64,000 bases of DNA from Archegozetes longisetosus (lineage: Eukaryota; Arthropoda; Arachnida; Sarcoptiformes; Trhypochthoniidae): the NCBI GenBank assembly GCA_018873245.2, contig JAEMBT020000001.1:16336220-16400219 (forward strand). The letters are read 5' to 3'. Both the position numbers and the translations under genes were made by a program. A model generated the notes under the pieces. It did no database searches and was not told the DNA's origin. It saw only the letters and a list, made by a program, of their open reading frames with translations. This document shows, piece after piece, positions 49,017 to 61,319 of this stretch (its first letter is position 1; the number at the start of each line of letters is the position of its first letter).

Positions 49017-51712
49017 TTATTTTCTTAACTCAACGCCGACATTAATATTACCGGCATTCAATAAAATCTCAAATTTCTTAAACTTCAGTGGAATTTGAGT
49101 GTTTTTGGATTTAACAAATCGAAATTTATTAACCAAATGAACGACTGCTGTCTTTGCTTCCATTAATGCAAATCTCATTCCAACACAATTTCGTGGTCCG
49201 GTTCCAAATGGAAGATATGTATAAGGAGTCAATTTGTCTCTATTTTCAGGCATGAAACGTTCGGGATCCCACTTATGAGGGTTTGGATAATATTCTGGAT
49301 TGTGATGAATGCTTTGGATATTGAAGTTAACGAGCATTCCTTTAGGTATAGTAATTCCAGTGTCACCTAATATTCAATATAAAAATAACTTCAGTTTAAA
49401 AGTTTTTCATTAATTTTTAACATTAAATACCCAATCGATAGTCTTCAGAAGCAATTCTACCGATGGTCCCCAGAGGATTATAAAGTCTTAATGTTTCTGC
49501 AATACATGAGTCCAAATATGGCATTTTTGAGATAGTATCGTAATCAAACTTTCCATTATAACTAAGAACTTCTTCATATAATTTTTGTTGACATTCTTCA
49601 TTTAAAGCTAATGAATAAAACAAAAATGACAAAAGAGTAGCTGTCGTTTCAAAACCAGCCACAAAGAATAAGAAAGATGTGGCTAATATGTCGTTTTCAG
49701 TTATTTCTGCTTTAGATTTATTGTCTTCAGACTGTTTTTCATCTGATTGTCCATAAAGTGCTTCATTGTTAACAGAGTCTTCATCCACTTCTTCGCTATC
49801 GGTTTTCTTGTTGGCGTTAATCATTAATTGCAAAAAATCGTTGTGTTTTACATCACTTGTTTCTGCTTTACGTCTACTAAGGATTGACCTGATCTGTGTT
49901 TGAATAAGTTGTAAATTAAATATCTGTTTAAAATTAAGGGTCAAGTTGCATTTAGGTCCCGCACCCAATCGATAAGAGTGACATATATAACTATTTTTTG
50001 GGTCTTGAATCGGATAGTGAAGGCCCTGAGTTGCGGTAACGAACAGTTTCTGAGATATAACATAAAAACCTAACCTAACTTTTCCTCATAATCAGTCATT
50101 TAGAATATACAATTGAAATAGTATTAAAAACAAATTTTGTAACATTTTCATCCAGTTGGCCAGGTTAGGATAAATTAGGTTATTTCAAGTTTTTCTATTA
50201 TATCTCAAAAGTGGTTTGTCGTTGCAACTTCAAACCCTAACCATGAGATTCAGAACTTGAGAAACAAAATATTTTACGATCCTCTGATTGGGGTCGAACC
50301 TCAACGAAATCATTTGCAAAAGTTTTTATCTATTATACACTAACCGCTGATCGAAAAAAATGTGCCACTTTAGGGTCTGTTATTTGGAATCCAGTTATAT
50401 CTAAAATCTTAGGAAATGTTGTTTTCAGCAAAAAGAAGACCCAAATTCTCCAACTGCCTCGAAATACGACTTTAGCGTTTTTAATGAATTCATTGTTTGG
50501 TTCATTGTGTGTATCGATTTTAGTTGCAAAAGCACACGAAGCGATCACATCCATTGTTAGGTTTCCCATCATTTGTTTCAGTTCTATTTCATTATTATTA
50601 TCGTTTGCCTTTTTAAGTAATACGTTTTCAAGCGTTTTGACACAATCTTCAATTAGGGGATGCATTCTTCTCATCTTTCCACTTGAAAATGTTGGGCTTA
50701 TCTTTAAAAATTAATAATTGAAAACTAACTCTTACAATAAGCTTTAAAAATAAATATTATAATTAAACTAACAATAGATCTCATTTTCTTCCACTCATCA
50801 CCAAATAAATTAAATAATGATCTGTCATTCAACGGGTCGCCAGTTGTGAAATCATTTCGATTAACAAATATGTGAAAATCTTTAATATTCATAATCTTAA
50901 TGAGTTCGGGGTCTGCTATCGTAAGAGTAGGACGAGTGCCCATATATGTTCTTCATTTAACAAAGTAATAAATTCGTTCATTTGTAGCAATCTTTCAGTT
51001 ATATTGAAATTCAATTTGTTTACCCATAAATTTTTCCATATTTTTTGCTGTTTTGCTCCAGAATTTCAGGCATTGGTTTAACGAATATTGAGTACAGTGT
51101 TCCGAAGAATACGATCGGTTTCGGGCCATCGATTCCACGAGAAGACCAATACTTGTAATTTCGAGTCAAATAACTGTTTAATACAATTATATTTCATATT
51201 ATGACTGTTTTCATAAATTGACTAAGTTTTTGCTTCAATTTAATCATAACTTTTATTCAAATGTTGTTTTTAAAAACAGAAATATGGACCAAAAATGACT
51301 TAAACCTAAGATTATCAAATAGTTTGGTTCACTTTAAGTCTATTAAGGAATTGGTTTATATTATTCGACATTTTGTCTAAGTCTCAAAACATATATATTT
51401 GAAAAACTGATTCTAAATATTTTTGTAGATTAACTATGAATTAAACACTTATTAACAGAAACAAATACATAATCTTTTTAGAAGTTAAATAATTGTTTTA
51501 TTTACAACTAATGGTATTTTTACTTAACAAATATTTATTAAAATTTAGTTCAATTCACACCAAATTATTTTTTCTTAAATAAGACATAAATACTTTAATA
51601 AAGTTAATTAAAATAACATAAATATTAATAATACTCACAAATAAAGTGCGACCAAACCACTTATTAATAAAGTTATAAAAGTTAATGAGTTGCACTCAAT
51701 TAACGAATACAT
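49017..51712 (-). CDS. CYP3-clan cytochrome P450 gene G, six exons, intact
   Basis: Exons are 51712-51639 (MYSLIECNSLTFITLLISG), 51173-51024, 50950-50773, 50701-50345, 49893-49431 and 49366-49017, totalling 1572 nt and 523 aa. All splice sites are GT/AG and no stops occur. Motifs are AGFETTAT (I-helix), ETLRLYNP, DPERF and [14 protein letters not shown] with the cysteine near residue 468. Intron 4 (49894-50344) is enlarged by an insertion shared with pseudogene F. A MITE of about 100 bp lies in the upstream flank. It is the only fully readable gene among the four close relatives F-I. Predicted microsomal monooxygenase, substrate unknown. Confidence 0.93.
49935..50310. mobile_element. Foldback element in intron 4 of gene G
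   Basis: The ends are roughly inverted ('taggtcccgcacccaatcga' near 49951 against 'gattggggtcgaacctcaa' near 50287), as are inner words ('cctaacctaacttttcc', 'ggccaggttaggataaatta'). Homologous to the insertion in intron 4 of F. Confidence 0.65.
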
Positions 51713-51935
51713 TTTCGATCAAAATTTAGCACTTATTCGGTTTCGATCATTTAACTAATTTGTATTTAAAACGACATTTCATATAATATATATTTATATA
51801 TATATATATATAATATAAACACCTCTTACAATAAAATTTTGAGTGTATGTGATAAGAACTAAATTGAAGGTTATTTCGGTATTGCAGCATTTGTACAGGT
51901 AATTATTCAAATTGCAACAAACCTTGATTGAAGAC
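51713..51935 (-). promoter_or_regulatory. Upstream region of P450 G
   Basis: It contains the paralog-conserved 'ttagcacttattcggttt' just 5' of the ATG, a TA-rich microsatellite (about 51785-51822), and 'gtgataagaactaaattg' followed by 'aaggttatttcgg' (51850-51878). Confidence 0.35.
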
Positions 51936-52037
51936 TAGGAGCCACATTCGAGAATGATAGCAAATTGCAAACCATCCATTCATATTATACTTTTTTGTAA
52001 TATTGCTCATTTTGCAAGATTTCTAGAATGCAGCCCC
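51936..52037. mobile_element. Small MITE upstream of P450 G
   Basis: The ends 'ggagccacattcgagaatg' and 'ctagaatgcagcccc' are inverted copies, with 'agcaaattgcaaa' / 'attttgcaaga' inside. The homologous flanks of A, C, F and H run straight from the 'aggc/gggtc' stretch to 'agattcctcttatc' without it. Confidence 0.6.
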
Positions 52038-52214
52038 AGATTTCTCTTATCAACAGTAAACAAATGATAAAATTACTGAGACAACGTGTTATCTATTGTC
52101 TATAGCTACCTAAAAAATATGTAATTCATAACATGCAAAGTTTATAAACAACCTTTTGAGCAAATAAATATAAGTTTATATTTGTGTAAATGTTAGCTCG
52201 AAATGAGATCAAGT

Positions 52215-52562
52215 TCATATAACTGATCGAGTACGAGGAACAATAAGGTGTGCGCAGTTATACTGTTTTTCGGTTTTTTTAAAAAAATCTAATGTTTCAA
52301 CTATCAAATAATCTCCTATAAAAAATTTGGGCATATGGTTCAATGGAGAATTTTTGAAAAAATCAATTTTAATGAAACCATATTTTCCATAGATGTCAAT
52401 AGTAAGCATCCCAGAGATAAGAAAGTTTCCAAAGGAAAACAGGTTAACTGACAAATTTCTATGATAAGTATTGCTTTGTACACTTGTTAAAGCTTCTGCT
52501 GTTATATGGGACGATACATTGAAAACTGCTTCACTAACTTTTGAAACCGGTTTTCTCAACAT
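52215..52562 (-). CDS. Unrecognised 115-aa open frame
   Basis: ATG to stop on the minus strand, starting MLRKPVSKVSEAVFNVSSH, no membrane segment. I do not recognise it. It lies downstream of a transposase fragment on the same strand and may be transposon-derived or fortuitous. No paralog was seen in the window. Confidence 0.2.
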   Translation of the reverse strand: MLRKPVSKVSEAVFNVSSHITAEALTSVQSNTYHRNLSVNLFSFGNFLISGMLTIDIYGKYGFIKIDFFKNSPLNHMPKFFIGDYLIVETLDFFKKTEKQYNCAHLIVPRTRSVI

Positions 52563-52850
52563 TAGTTATAAGTCTATACCTTGTTTTTCCTCATACTCAT
52601 TCAATTATAGTCAAGCCGACAAAAGATGAGTAAAAGTGGGCATTAATAACAAGCTCCTCCTGTAACCAATCAAAATCATAAACATGATTAGGAGTTAACA
52701 ACTAAGGCGCTATATTTAACTTTTAGTGAAATAAAACAAGTTTTGAGATATCAATTGTTAAATTGAGATCGAAATTACAAAAACTAAGTTCAGACTAATT
52801 GAAACATTTGCAAATTAAACCACACTCATGCCTGTAGCTCAATTCATTGA

Positions 52851-53543
52851 TCACGAAACATCACTAAAGTCTGCCTCTTCCAACAATTCAGATTCATCTC
52901 TAGACCCAGACTCGAGATTTATCACAAAGCGGTCCACAATTTCGTCGACTAGATAATCGAGATCCCAATAATACTTTTCTAATTTCGCTACACATACTAC
53001 ATATTTAATACAATTCTCAACAGTAATTTTAGAAATCACATCTACTAAAGATTCAATTTCAGAAATTTTAAAATTAAGATTGCTTTCTTCAATATAACGT
53101 TTGACTTGAGCCCAAACCATTTCGATAGGACTTAGGTTGCAATAGTATGGAGGTAGACTAATAACTTGATGACCAGATTCCTTCACTATTTTATCGTTTT
53201 TTACTTTTTGTTATAGTACTCTTCTTGACTGGTTCAAGTAAATCAGATTTAACAAAGTTTGTCATTATAAGGGATATTATTCATCTTAAGCCAGTTTTGA
53301 ATCTCATTTTTTTATTTCTTGAAGTTGGAGATTTATTGATTTGAACCGAATGATATGGTGCGTTATTCATGATAATAATTGAATTTGGAAGAATATTAAC
53401 AGGCAGTTTGTTTTTGAACCAATTTTCAAGAACTTCACCACTCATTGAATCATGATAATCACCATCAACAATTTGTACGAAAATGCATTAACACATTTGG
53501 GACGAAGCCACTTTTACCGCCAGCATGTACAATAATTAATTTA
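52851..53543 (-). mobile_element. IS630/Tc1/mariner-superfamily transposase fragment
   Basis: The readable C-terminal part at 52851-53186 holds LPPYYCNLSPIEMVWAQVK (the DDE domain's last-acid region, E in PIEMVW). Further 5' (53190-53540) the frame is broken but shows HAGGKSGF-like, GEVLENWF and MNNAPYHSVQINK phrases of the same family. The 5' end is truncated exactly where P450 H exon 5 begins. Terminal repeats were not identified. Confidence 0.75.
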
Positions 53544-53546
53544 TAC

Positions 53547-56500
53547 GTCTTCGGAAGCTATTCTGTGGATGACACCCAAAGGAGTATAGAGTCTTAAAGT
53601 TTCTGCAATACATGAGTCTAAATATGGCATTTTTGAGATATTGTCATAATCAAACTTTCCATTATAACTAAGAACTTCTTCATATAATTTTTGTTGACAT
53701 TCTTCATTTAAAGTCAGTGAATAAAATAGAAACAACAGAAGAGATGCTGTGGTTTCAAAACCAGACACAAAGAATAAAAAAGAAGTGGCTAATATGTCGT
53801 CTTCAGCTATTTCTGTTTTAGACTTAGTGTCTTCAGACTGTTTTTCATCTAATTGTCCGTAAAGTGTTTCATTATTAACAGAGTCTTCATCCAGTTCTTT
53901 GCCATCGGTTTTCTTGTTGGCGTTAATCATCAATTGTAAAAAATCGCTATGTTTTACTCCATTAATTTCTGCTTTACGTCTATTAAGTATTGATCTGATC
54001 TGAGTTTGAATAATTTTTTATTAAATAACTGTTTAAAATGAATTTTCTATAAAATACTAACAGCTGATCGAAAGAAATGTGACACTTTAGGATTTGTTGC
54101 TTGGAATCCAATTATATCTAAAATCTTAGGAAATGTTGTCTTCAGCAAAACAAAGACCAAATTCTGCAGTTGCTTTGAAGTGCGATTATTGCGTTTTTAA
54201 CGAATTGATTATTTGGTTGATTGTGTGTATCGATTTTAGTTCCAAAAGCACACGAAGCGATCACATCCATTGTTAAGTTTGCCATCATTTGTTTCAGTTC
54301 TATTTCATTGTTTTTATTGTTTGCTTTTTTTTACTAATGCGTTTTCAAGTGTTTGAACACATTCCTCAATCAAAGGATGCATTTTTCTCATTTTACCACT
54401 TGAAAATGTTGGGCTTATCTTTAAAAATAGTTTAAAACTTACTTACAATAAGTTTTAAAAATAAATATGATTATAACTAACAATAGATCTCATTTTCTTC
54501 CACTCATCGCCGAATAAGTTAAATAATGATCTATCATTGAAAGGATTGCCAGTCGTCAGGTCATTTCGGTCAACAAACACATGAAAGTCTTTAGTATTCA
54601 TATTCTTGATGAGTTTGGGTTCGCCCACTACAAGCATAGGACGACTTCCCATAAATGTGCTTCAATTGTAAAATTAAAAGTAGACATTTATTCGTTTTGA
54701 AATGTATTTAAGTAAAATTTGATCTACCCACAAACTTTTCCATATTTTTTGCTGTTATGTTCCAAAAGTTGTACTGTTCTAAAGAATAGCTGATATTGCG
54801 CCCCGAAAAATACAATTGGTTTCGGGCTATCGATTCTTTGAGAAGACCAATACTTGTAATTACGAGTCAAATAACTGTTTAATAAAATGATGTTCTATAT
54901 TACAAGTTTTTATAAATTGACTCGTTTTTCACTTCAAAATAACTACAGTTTCTATCGAAAGTTTTTTTTAAAATAGCAGAAATAATGACTGACAATTATT
55001 CAAACTTAATATTAAGTCATAGTTTTGAACAGTTTTATTCTATTGAATAATTGATTTATATTAGTCAAAGTCTTATTATAGCTTCAAAATATATAATATA
55101 TTTGTCAAGAACAACTAAATCTTAAGTAATTGTCAGATTAATTGTCTAGGATTAAATCAATAAATTGGGCATAAGTTGTAAAGAAAAAGCATAATCTTTT
55201 GAGAGTCTAACATTTCGCAGTAGTGCCTTAAATCATTTGAATCGAGATTTTGCATATTTCATAGAAAGCACAATTCGTCAAAACAAAAACTCGGCAGTGA
55301 AAAAAGTTACATAATTTGGAGTTACACTTTTAAAGCGTATAGGGTGATATTTTAAATGAAAAATTAGTCAGTGCTATTGCATCAGTCATTTTATGTTTGA
55401 TTATATGTAAAGAAGGATAATATTTTTCTGTGGATGTCTGGGCCCAGTCCGATTTCGATGAGTGGCATATCATTTGAAAGGTCTTTTAATGCTGAACACA
55501 AAAGTCTTTAGGCACTTTTTACCAAAATCAATAGTTTTCGAGTTATGAGGGAAAAACCACCTTATGTTAAAGATCGATTTTTCGGGTTTTAGCCACAAAA
55601 ATATAACTTTTGTGTTGCCCACACCCTACCACGTTGGTGTAAACCCGAAGGGAGCATAAAGCTAAAATAAAACTATAAATAAAATAATAAAAATAACTAA
55701 TCTGTATCAGTGCTATCCGGATAGACGGAAAGTTCCGGCTCTCCTGAAAACGAGACCCCGGCACTGGGGCATCTGTACCAGGTAGTGCCACACCCCTACT
55801 ATGTAGGGTGGTGATTGCCATACCCTCCAATGAGGGTGTGGCCCACCTGGCCGGGTAGACCCAGCCCGGGTCACAGAATCGACCCCACTAGAGGGGTGTC
55901 GGCACTGCCCCGTTCCCTTTGTGAATATTATCACTGGAAAAACTTCTAGACTGGCGGTTTTTATGATGGTTTTGGTCTTATTACCCCTGAATTTGTAGTT
56001 ACCGTCTCAAACCTTTTGGAGCTTATAACTCGGAAACGGAATGAGATAGACTATAAGTTGTATATATATTTCGACTCAGGGAGTTGAGATCTATCCAATG
56101 AAACCTAAATCATCTGGGCCCAAAAATGTTATCTTTCTTTAAAAATCAATATACCTCGCGACATAAAAATCTGGAAAAAGTAAGTGTAAACTTTTCAATG
56201 AAAATTACAATATTTTGACCTAAAATTGATCACAAGAATGCATTTGATTCTAATTATTACAACTAAAAAGAAATGACGATTCAATTCGATCTCCCTTTGC
56301 AACTATACCTTTTCAATGGGTTTTTCAAACTTTTGTAAAACGACTCATATGCATCTAATTATAAATTGTCTCATATTTTGTTTATTTTCGCGGCCCACAG
56401 TTAAAATTTGTTTGTTTCTTCTTTCTCAATAATATCCTTTATTATTGTTCATAAGCTTGCAATCAGGTTGAGGTATGAAAAGTTATTTCCGAAAATATGT

Positions 56501-56955
56501 CATGGGTTTCCGCATTTTTTGTCGTAAAGATTATAAACTAAACTTGTTTTTCTTATGGGGAGTCAGCCTATGGTCAAAGACCAAACAGAATATCACAAAT
56601 GGATTCCAAGGTCTCAATCTTTTTGTATGTGCAAATTCTAACTTAAAAGTTAAGTCGTTTTGTCTATGTTTTTATGTTCTTCTAATAAAAAACTAAAAGA
56701 ACTACGACTACTTCGATAACAGCGTAACACTAAAAAGTTTTTGCTTAACTAGTACCATTTTTACTTAAGAAATATTTTCTAAAATTAAGTTCAATGAGCG
56801 CCAGATTGTTTTATCTCAAATAAGAAATACAAATATTTTAATGAATTCAAGTAAAATAATATTAATATTAATAATACTCACAAATAAATTGCAATCAAAC
56901 CACTTATTAATAAAGTAATAAACGTCAATGAATTCAATTCAATAAAGAAATACAT
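53547..56955 (-). pseudogene. P450 pseudogene H, exon 6 lost next to a transposase fragment
   Basis: Exon relics are 56955-56882 (intact MYFFIELNSLTF anchor), 54874-54728 (3 nt shorter, GIDS in place of GIDG), 54659-54482, 54418-54062 (two opposite one-base indels, shifting the frame in between) and 53999-53547. Exon 5 breaks off after RIASED and joins transposase coding sequence. Exon 6 with the heme loop is absent, so the protein cannot bind heme. Intron 1 is inflated to about 2 kb by a copy of the GC-richer repeat. The I-helix reads SGFETTAS. Confidence 0.92.
55410..56143. repeat. GC-richer dispersed repeat, copy 2 (in intron 1 of H)
   Basis: Homologous to 37916-38985, same orientation, with an internal deletion. 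It includes 'gggcccagtccgatttcga', 'ggtgtggcccacctggccgg' and 'tataactcggaaacggaatg'. The overlapping minus frames (55567-55830, 55713-55934) are shadows without conserved protein content. Confidence 0.75.
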
Positions 56956-58185
56956 TTTCGATCAGAATATAGTACTTATTCGCTTTCAATCACTTAATCA
57001 ACTTGTATTTAAAGCGATATTTAGATATATAAACAGCTCTCGTGTTACAATCAAGTTTTTAATATACGTGATAAGAACTAAATTTAAGGTCATTTCGGTA
57101 TTACAGCACTTGTATAGCTAATCATTAGATCAGCATAAAATTTGAATTGAGGGTCAGATTCCTCTTATCTGCAGTCAATAAACGATAAATTATGGAAATC
57201 ATTACAAAAAACCGCTTAAATAAGTAATTAATTGATAAATTGATAAGTTTGTAAAACTTTATTTTGAAGAAGTAAATATAAGTTATATTAGTGAAAACGT
57301 TAGGTCGGAATGAGATCAAACAGTTTTTATAATTAGAAAGTTATGTAACATCCAAATGATGTATAACAAATTCGATTTGAGATTATCATTAAAATTACAT
57401 CAATTTCAGTCATTTTATGATTATTTGATAATTAATAAGATTTTTATATAAGTTAACTGATCAGAAAATTTACAATAAAAGTTTGAGATTATTTGATGTT
57501 TAAAATCACAAAAGATTTGAACATTGATATAAAAATAGATTTAAAAGCTAATAGTTTGAGTGTCAAAATCATATTGAACTGCGCTAACTACTTAGAAAGT
57601 TTCAAGAATAACTGGTTATTTTTAATATACTAATATAATAAACTGGCTTAAAACTTAATATTAGGTATTGAACGATTCAGTAGAATTAGCATGCTTCTGA
57701 CTCATCATGGATCAAGAACACAAAAAGTTCTCAAATATGTCGTTCAATTGGTCCTACTAAGTTGTACACACAATAAAATGAACGGATTATCTTTTAAGAT
57801 AGTTGAGCTGATAGATGTGTTGAAACTAAATTATCTACAGTAACGGTAGATATAGGCTAGCCTGAGCCTAGGTCCTATGCTCACCTCTAAAGCTTTGATA
57901 GAGCCTACTAGAGCCTGCTTAAGTTTCAGTTAAGCTAAGGCTCGGACCTCTAAGCCTCTGTGAAAGTTCTATCAATAATGTGCTAATTTGATATTCATAC
58001 AGATACAATCACATCTACAACAACATTGAATAACAGACACCTATAAATCCAGCATTTAGGCTCTTAGATTACAAATTGAGTAAATAGTAGCTTGTCACAA
58101 CATCAATTATATTAATGGGAAATATTTTCGCAATATCGAAAAACACCAGATTTGTTATGCATTCAAATATTTTCTCAATAAAACA
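56956..58185. other. Upstream flank of H to 3' end of I, no gene
   Basis: It contains the conserved upstream block ('gataagaactaaatttaagg' at 57070-57089), 'cagattcctcttatctgcag' (57151-57172), and a 'gagcct/gctcac/aggctcgg'-type degenerate repeat at 57850-57970. Confidence 0.5.
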
Positions 58186-60456
58186 TTATTTTCTTAACTC
58201 AACGCCGACATTAATGTTGACGGCATTCAACAAAAATTCAAACTTCTTAAACTTCAGTGGAGTTTGTGTGTTTATGGACTTCACAAATCGAAATTTATTC
58301 ACCAAATGAACGACTGCTGTTTTAGCTTCCATTAATGCAAATCTCATTCCAACACAATTTCGTGGTCCAATTCCAAATGGAAGGTAAGTCAATTTGTCTT
58401 TATTTTCAGGCATAAAACGTTCGGGATCCCACTTATGAGGGTTTGGATAATATTCTGGATTGTGGTGAATGCTTTGAATATCAAAGTTAACGATCGTACC
58501 TTTAGGTATGGTAATTCCAGTGTCACCTAATTATCAATATAAAAATAACTGATCAGTTTAAAAGCTTTTTCATTAAGTTTTAATATTATTGAATACCCAA
58601 TAAATAGTCTTCAGAAGCTATTCTGGTGGTGACACCCAAAGGATTATAAAGTCTTAATGTTTCTGCAATACATGAGTTTAAATATGGCATTTTTGAGATA
58701 GTATCGTAATCAAACATTCCATCATAACTAAGAACTTCTTCATATAATTTTTGTTGACATTCTTCATTTAAAGCTAATGAATAAAATAAAAATGACAGAA
58801 GAGATGCTGTCGTTTCATAACCAGCCACAAAGAATAAGAAAGATGTGGCTAATATGTCGTCTTCAGCTATTTCTGTTTTGGACTTGTTGTCTGCCGACTG
58901 CTTCTTATCTAATTGTCCATAGAGTGCTTCGTTATTAACAGAGTCTTCATCCAATTGTTCGTCAGTTTTCTTATGCGTTAATCATTAATTGCAAATAATC
59001 GTGTTGTACGCAATTTGTTTTTGCTTTACATCTACTAAGGATTGATTTGATCTTAATTCAGATATTAAACATTTTAGATTAAATATTTTTTAAGTTATTT
59101 TTTTATAAAACATTAACCGCTGAACGAAAGAAATGTGCCACTTTAGGGTCTGTTATTTGGAATCCAGTTATATCTAAAATCTTAGGAAATGTTGTCTTCA
59201 GCAAAATAAAGACCAAAATTGTCCAATTGCCTCGAAATACGACTTTAGCGTTTTTAATGAATTCATTATTTGGTTCATTGTGTGTATCGATTTTGGTTCC
59301 AAAAGCACACGAAGCGATCACATCCATTGTTAAGTTTGCCATCATTTGTTTCAGTTCTATTTCATTGTTACTATTGTTTGCTTTTTTAATTAATGCGTTT
59401 TCAAGTGTTTGAACACAATCTTCAATTAGGGGATGCATTTTTGTCATTTTTGCACTTGAAAATGTTGGGCTTATCTTTAAAAATAATTGAAAACTGATAA
59501 TAAGTTTTAAGAATAAATATGATTATAACTAACAATAGATCTCATTTTCTTCCACTCCTCGCCGAATAAATGAAATAATGAGCGATCATTCAATGGATCA
59601 CCTGATGTGATGTCATCTCGATCAATAAATATGTTAAAATGTTTAATATTCATATCCTTAACGAGTTCAGGTTCTGCTACGACGAGAACAGGACGAGTGC
59701 CCAGAAATGTGCTTCAATTGCAAAATAACAAATAGATATATATTTGTTTTGAAATAAGTTTAAGTCAAATATTGTCTACCCATAAATATTTGCATATCTT
59801 TTGTTGTTATACTCCAAAAGTTCAGGCACTGATTTAAAGAATAATTGATATATTGTTCCAAAGAGTACAATCGGTTTGGGGCCATCGATTCCACGAGAAG
59901 ACCAATACTTGTAATTACGAGTCAAATAACTGTTTAATAAAATTATATTTCATATTATGACTGCTTTTCACAATTGACTGATTTGTTTGACTGAAAATAG
60001 TAACAATTTGTGTTGAAAGTTTGTTTTTAAAAATGGAAATGTTGACCGAAAATGATTGAAACTTAAGGTTTGGCAATTGGTTTGTAAGCTGTGGTATATT
60101 AGGTTAGTTTATATTAATGAACTTTTGACTAAAATTTCTAATATATATTTGTTAGAGCAACCAAATTTGAAATTATTTCTAAAATAATTTCACTACATGT
60201 AACTCAATCAAATTTTTTCAATAAAATCAAACGTATAGGGACTTCAAATATTTGAAATAAACATTTCTTTTTTACGGTTAATGCTATGGGTTTCACATTT
60301 GATTCAAATTAAGTGACTTTTTGTCAAAAATATCAGATATAAATGTTTGAATCAATTAAATCAATGTTAACGTTAAATAATACTCACAAATAAAGTGCAA
60401 CCAAACCAATTAACAATAAAGTTATAAAAGTGATTGAAATGAATAAACAAACACAT
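58186..60456 (-). pseudogene. P450 pseudogene I, frameshifts in exons 1 and 5
   Basis: Exon relics are 60456-60388 (5 nt short, frameshift in the anchor), 59929-59780, 59711-59534, 59474-59118, 59051-58597 and 58526-58186. Exon 5 is 8 nt short overall. A 2-nt loss near 58974 ('cttatgcgtta' where paralogs have 'cttattggcgtta') puts TAA right after LQLMINA. Exon 6 has a 9-nt in-frame deletion removing PYT before YLPFG. Exons 2-4 are readable, and the heme loop FGIGPRNCVGMRFA and AGYETTAS survive. A recent pseudogene. Confidence 0.9.
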
Positions 60457-60824
60457 TTTCAACAAAATGATTCACTCGTTGGGGTTTCATTCACACGTGT
60501 ATTTATGGATTAATTATGTTTTAGTGGCTATGTATGTAATGCATTCATTTCGCACTCCAAAGCGGACAAATATCAAAACTGATGGCAACACGAGACAATC
60601 ATTAGATTGAAGAACAAATGAATTAAAGCTTCAAATTTAAATAATGTCTAGACTTCACTAATGAGTGTAAACAAGTGACGCAATTATTACAAATACTGTT
60701 TAACTCATACACAAATAACGTGTCGCACAAAGTCTATTATATCTCTAACACAATCTGAAACTTGTGACCAAACACCAAAACATAATTACTGACAACTTTG
60801 GTCAGCTTAGTTCCCAATATAGAT
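60457..60824. promoter_or_regulatory. Divergent intergenic between pseudogene I and the carrier-like gene
   Basis: 368 bp between two outward-facing 5' ends. No TATA box or known motif stands out. The promoter of the plus-strand gene should lie here. Confidence 0.35.
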
Positions 60825-61319
60825 ATGTTGAAAAAGATAGTAAGTGGTGGTCAGACAGGTGTAGATCGTGCGGCACTCGATGTGGCCATTAGTTTACAGA
60901 TAGATCAGTGTGGGTGGTGTCCAAAAGGCAGAAGAGCTGAAGATGGAGTCATTCCTGAAAAATATTGTCTCAACCAAACTACAGATGAATGTTATGAGGA
61001 AAGAACTTTACTCAATATAAGAGATTCTGACGGCACTCTTGTCTTAGTTCCTCCTAAATCTTCTGCCGATGCAATAAGTGATGGCACAAAACTTACAATT
61101 GAAGAGTTAAATAGAAGTTCTAAACCGTATTTAGTTATGCAAGTTTCAGATAGTCATCAAAATGAAGCCGATATCAATCAAGTTATTGATTGGTTGATAA
61201 ATGAGAACATAAAGGTTTTGAACATAGCAGGTCCTCGAGAATCAACATGTCCTGGTATTTACAATAAGAGCTTTAACTTTTTGAATCTACTTCTCAGCAA
61301 AGCTAATGAGCAAAACTAA
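60825..61319 (+). CDS. Putative molybdenum carrier (cpYpsA/MoCo_carrier family), intronless, HGT candidate
   Basis: 164 aa from ATG 60825. The frame is open a little further upstream, but the core motif starts six residues after this ATG, so it is the natural start. The N-terminus has IVSGGQTGVDRAALD (residues about 5-19) and GWCPKGRRAEDG (30-41), followed by NIRDSDGTLVL (64-74) and LNIAGPREST (132-141). These are the signatures of the bacterial putative molybdenum-carrier family, a Rossmann-like relative of YpsA/LOG nucleotide-binding proteins, usually about 150-180 aa. The exact reaction is not established; binding of a nucleotide or molybdenum cofactor is family-based inference. It has no introns, unlike every adjoining P450. 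It is cytosolic by sequence: no signal or membrane segment. It is placed tail-to-tail with P450 J, with 191 bp between stops. A poly(A)-like 'aataaa' is at about 61440. Confidence 0.88.
   Translation: MLKKIVSGGQTGVDRAALDVAISLQIDQCGWCPKGRRAEDGVIPEKYCLNQTTDECYEERTLLNIRDSDGTLVLVPPKSSADAISDGTKLTIEELNRSSKPYLVMQVSDSHQNEADINQVIDWLINENIKVLNIAGPRESTCPGIYNKSFNFLNLLLSKANEQN

Noticed and set aside
56475-56696. 73-aa plus frame in intron 1 of pseudogene H
   Set aside because: Short, no similarity, lies in an intron opposite the gene.
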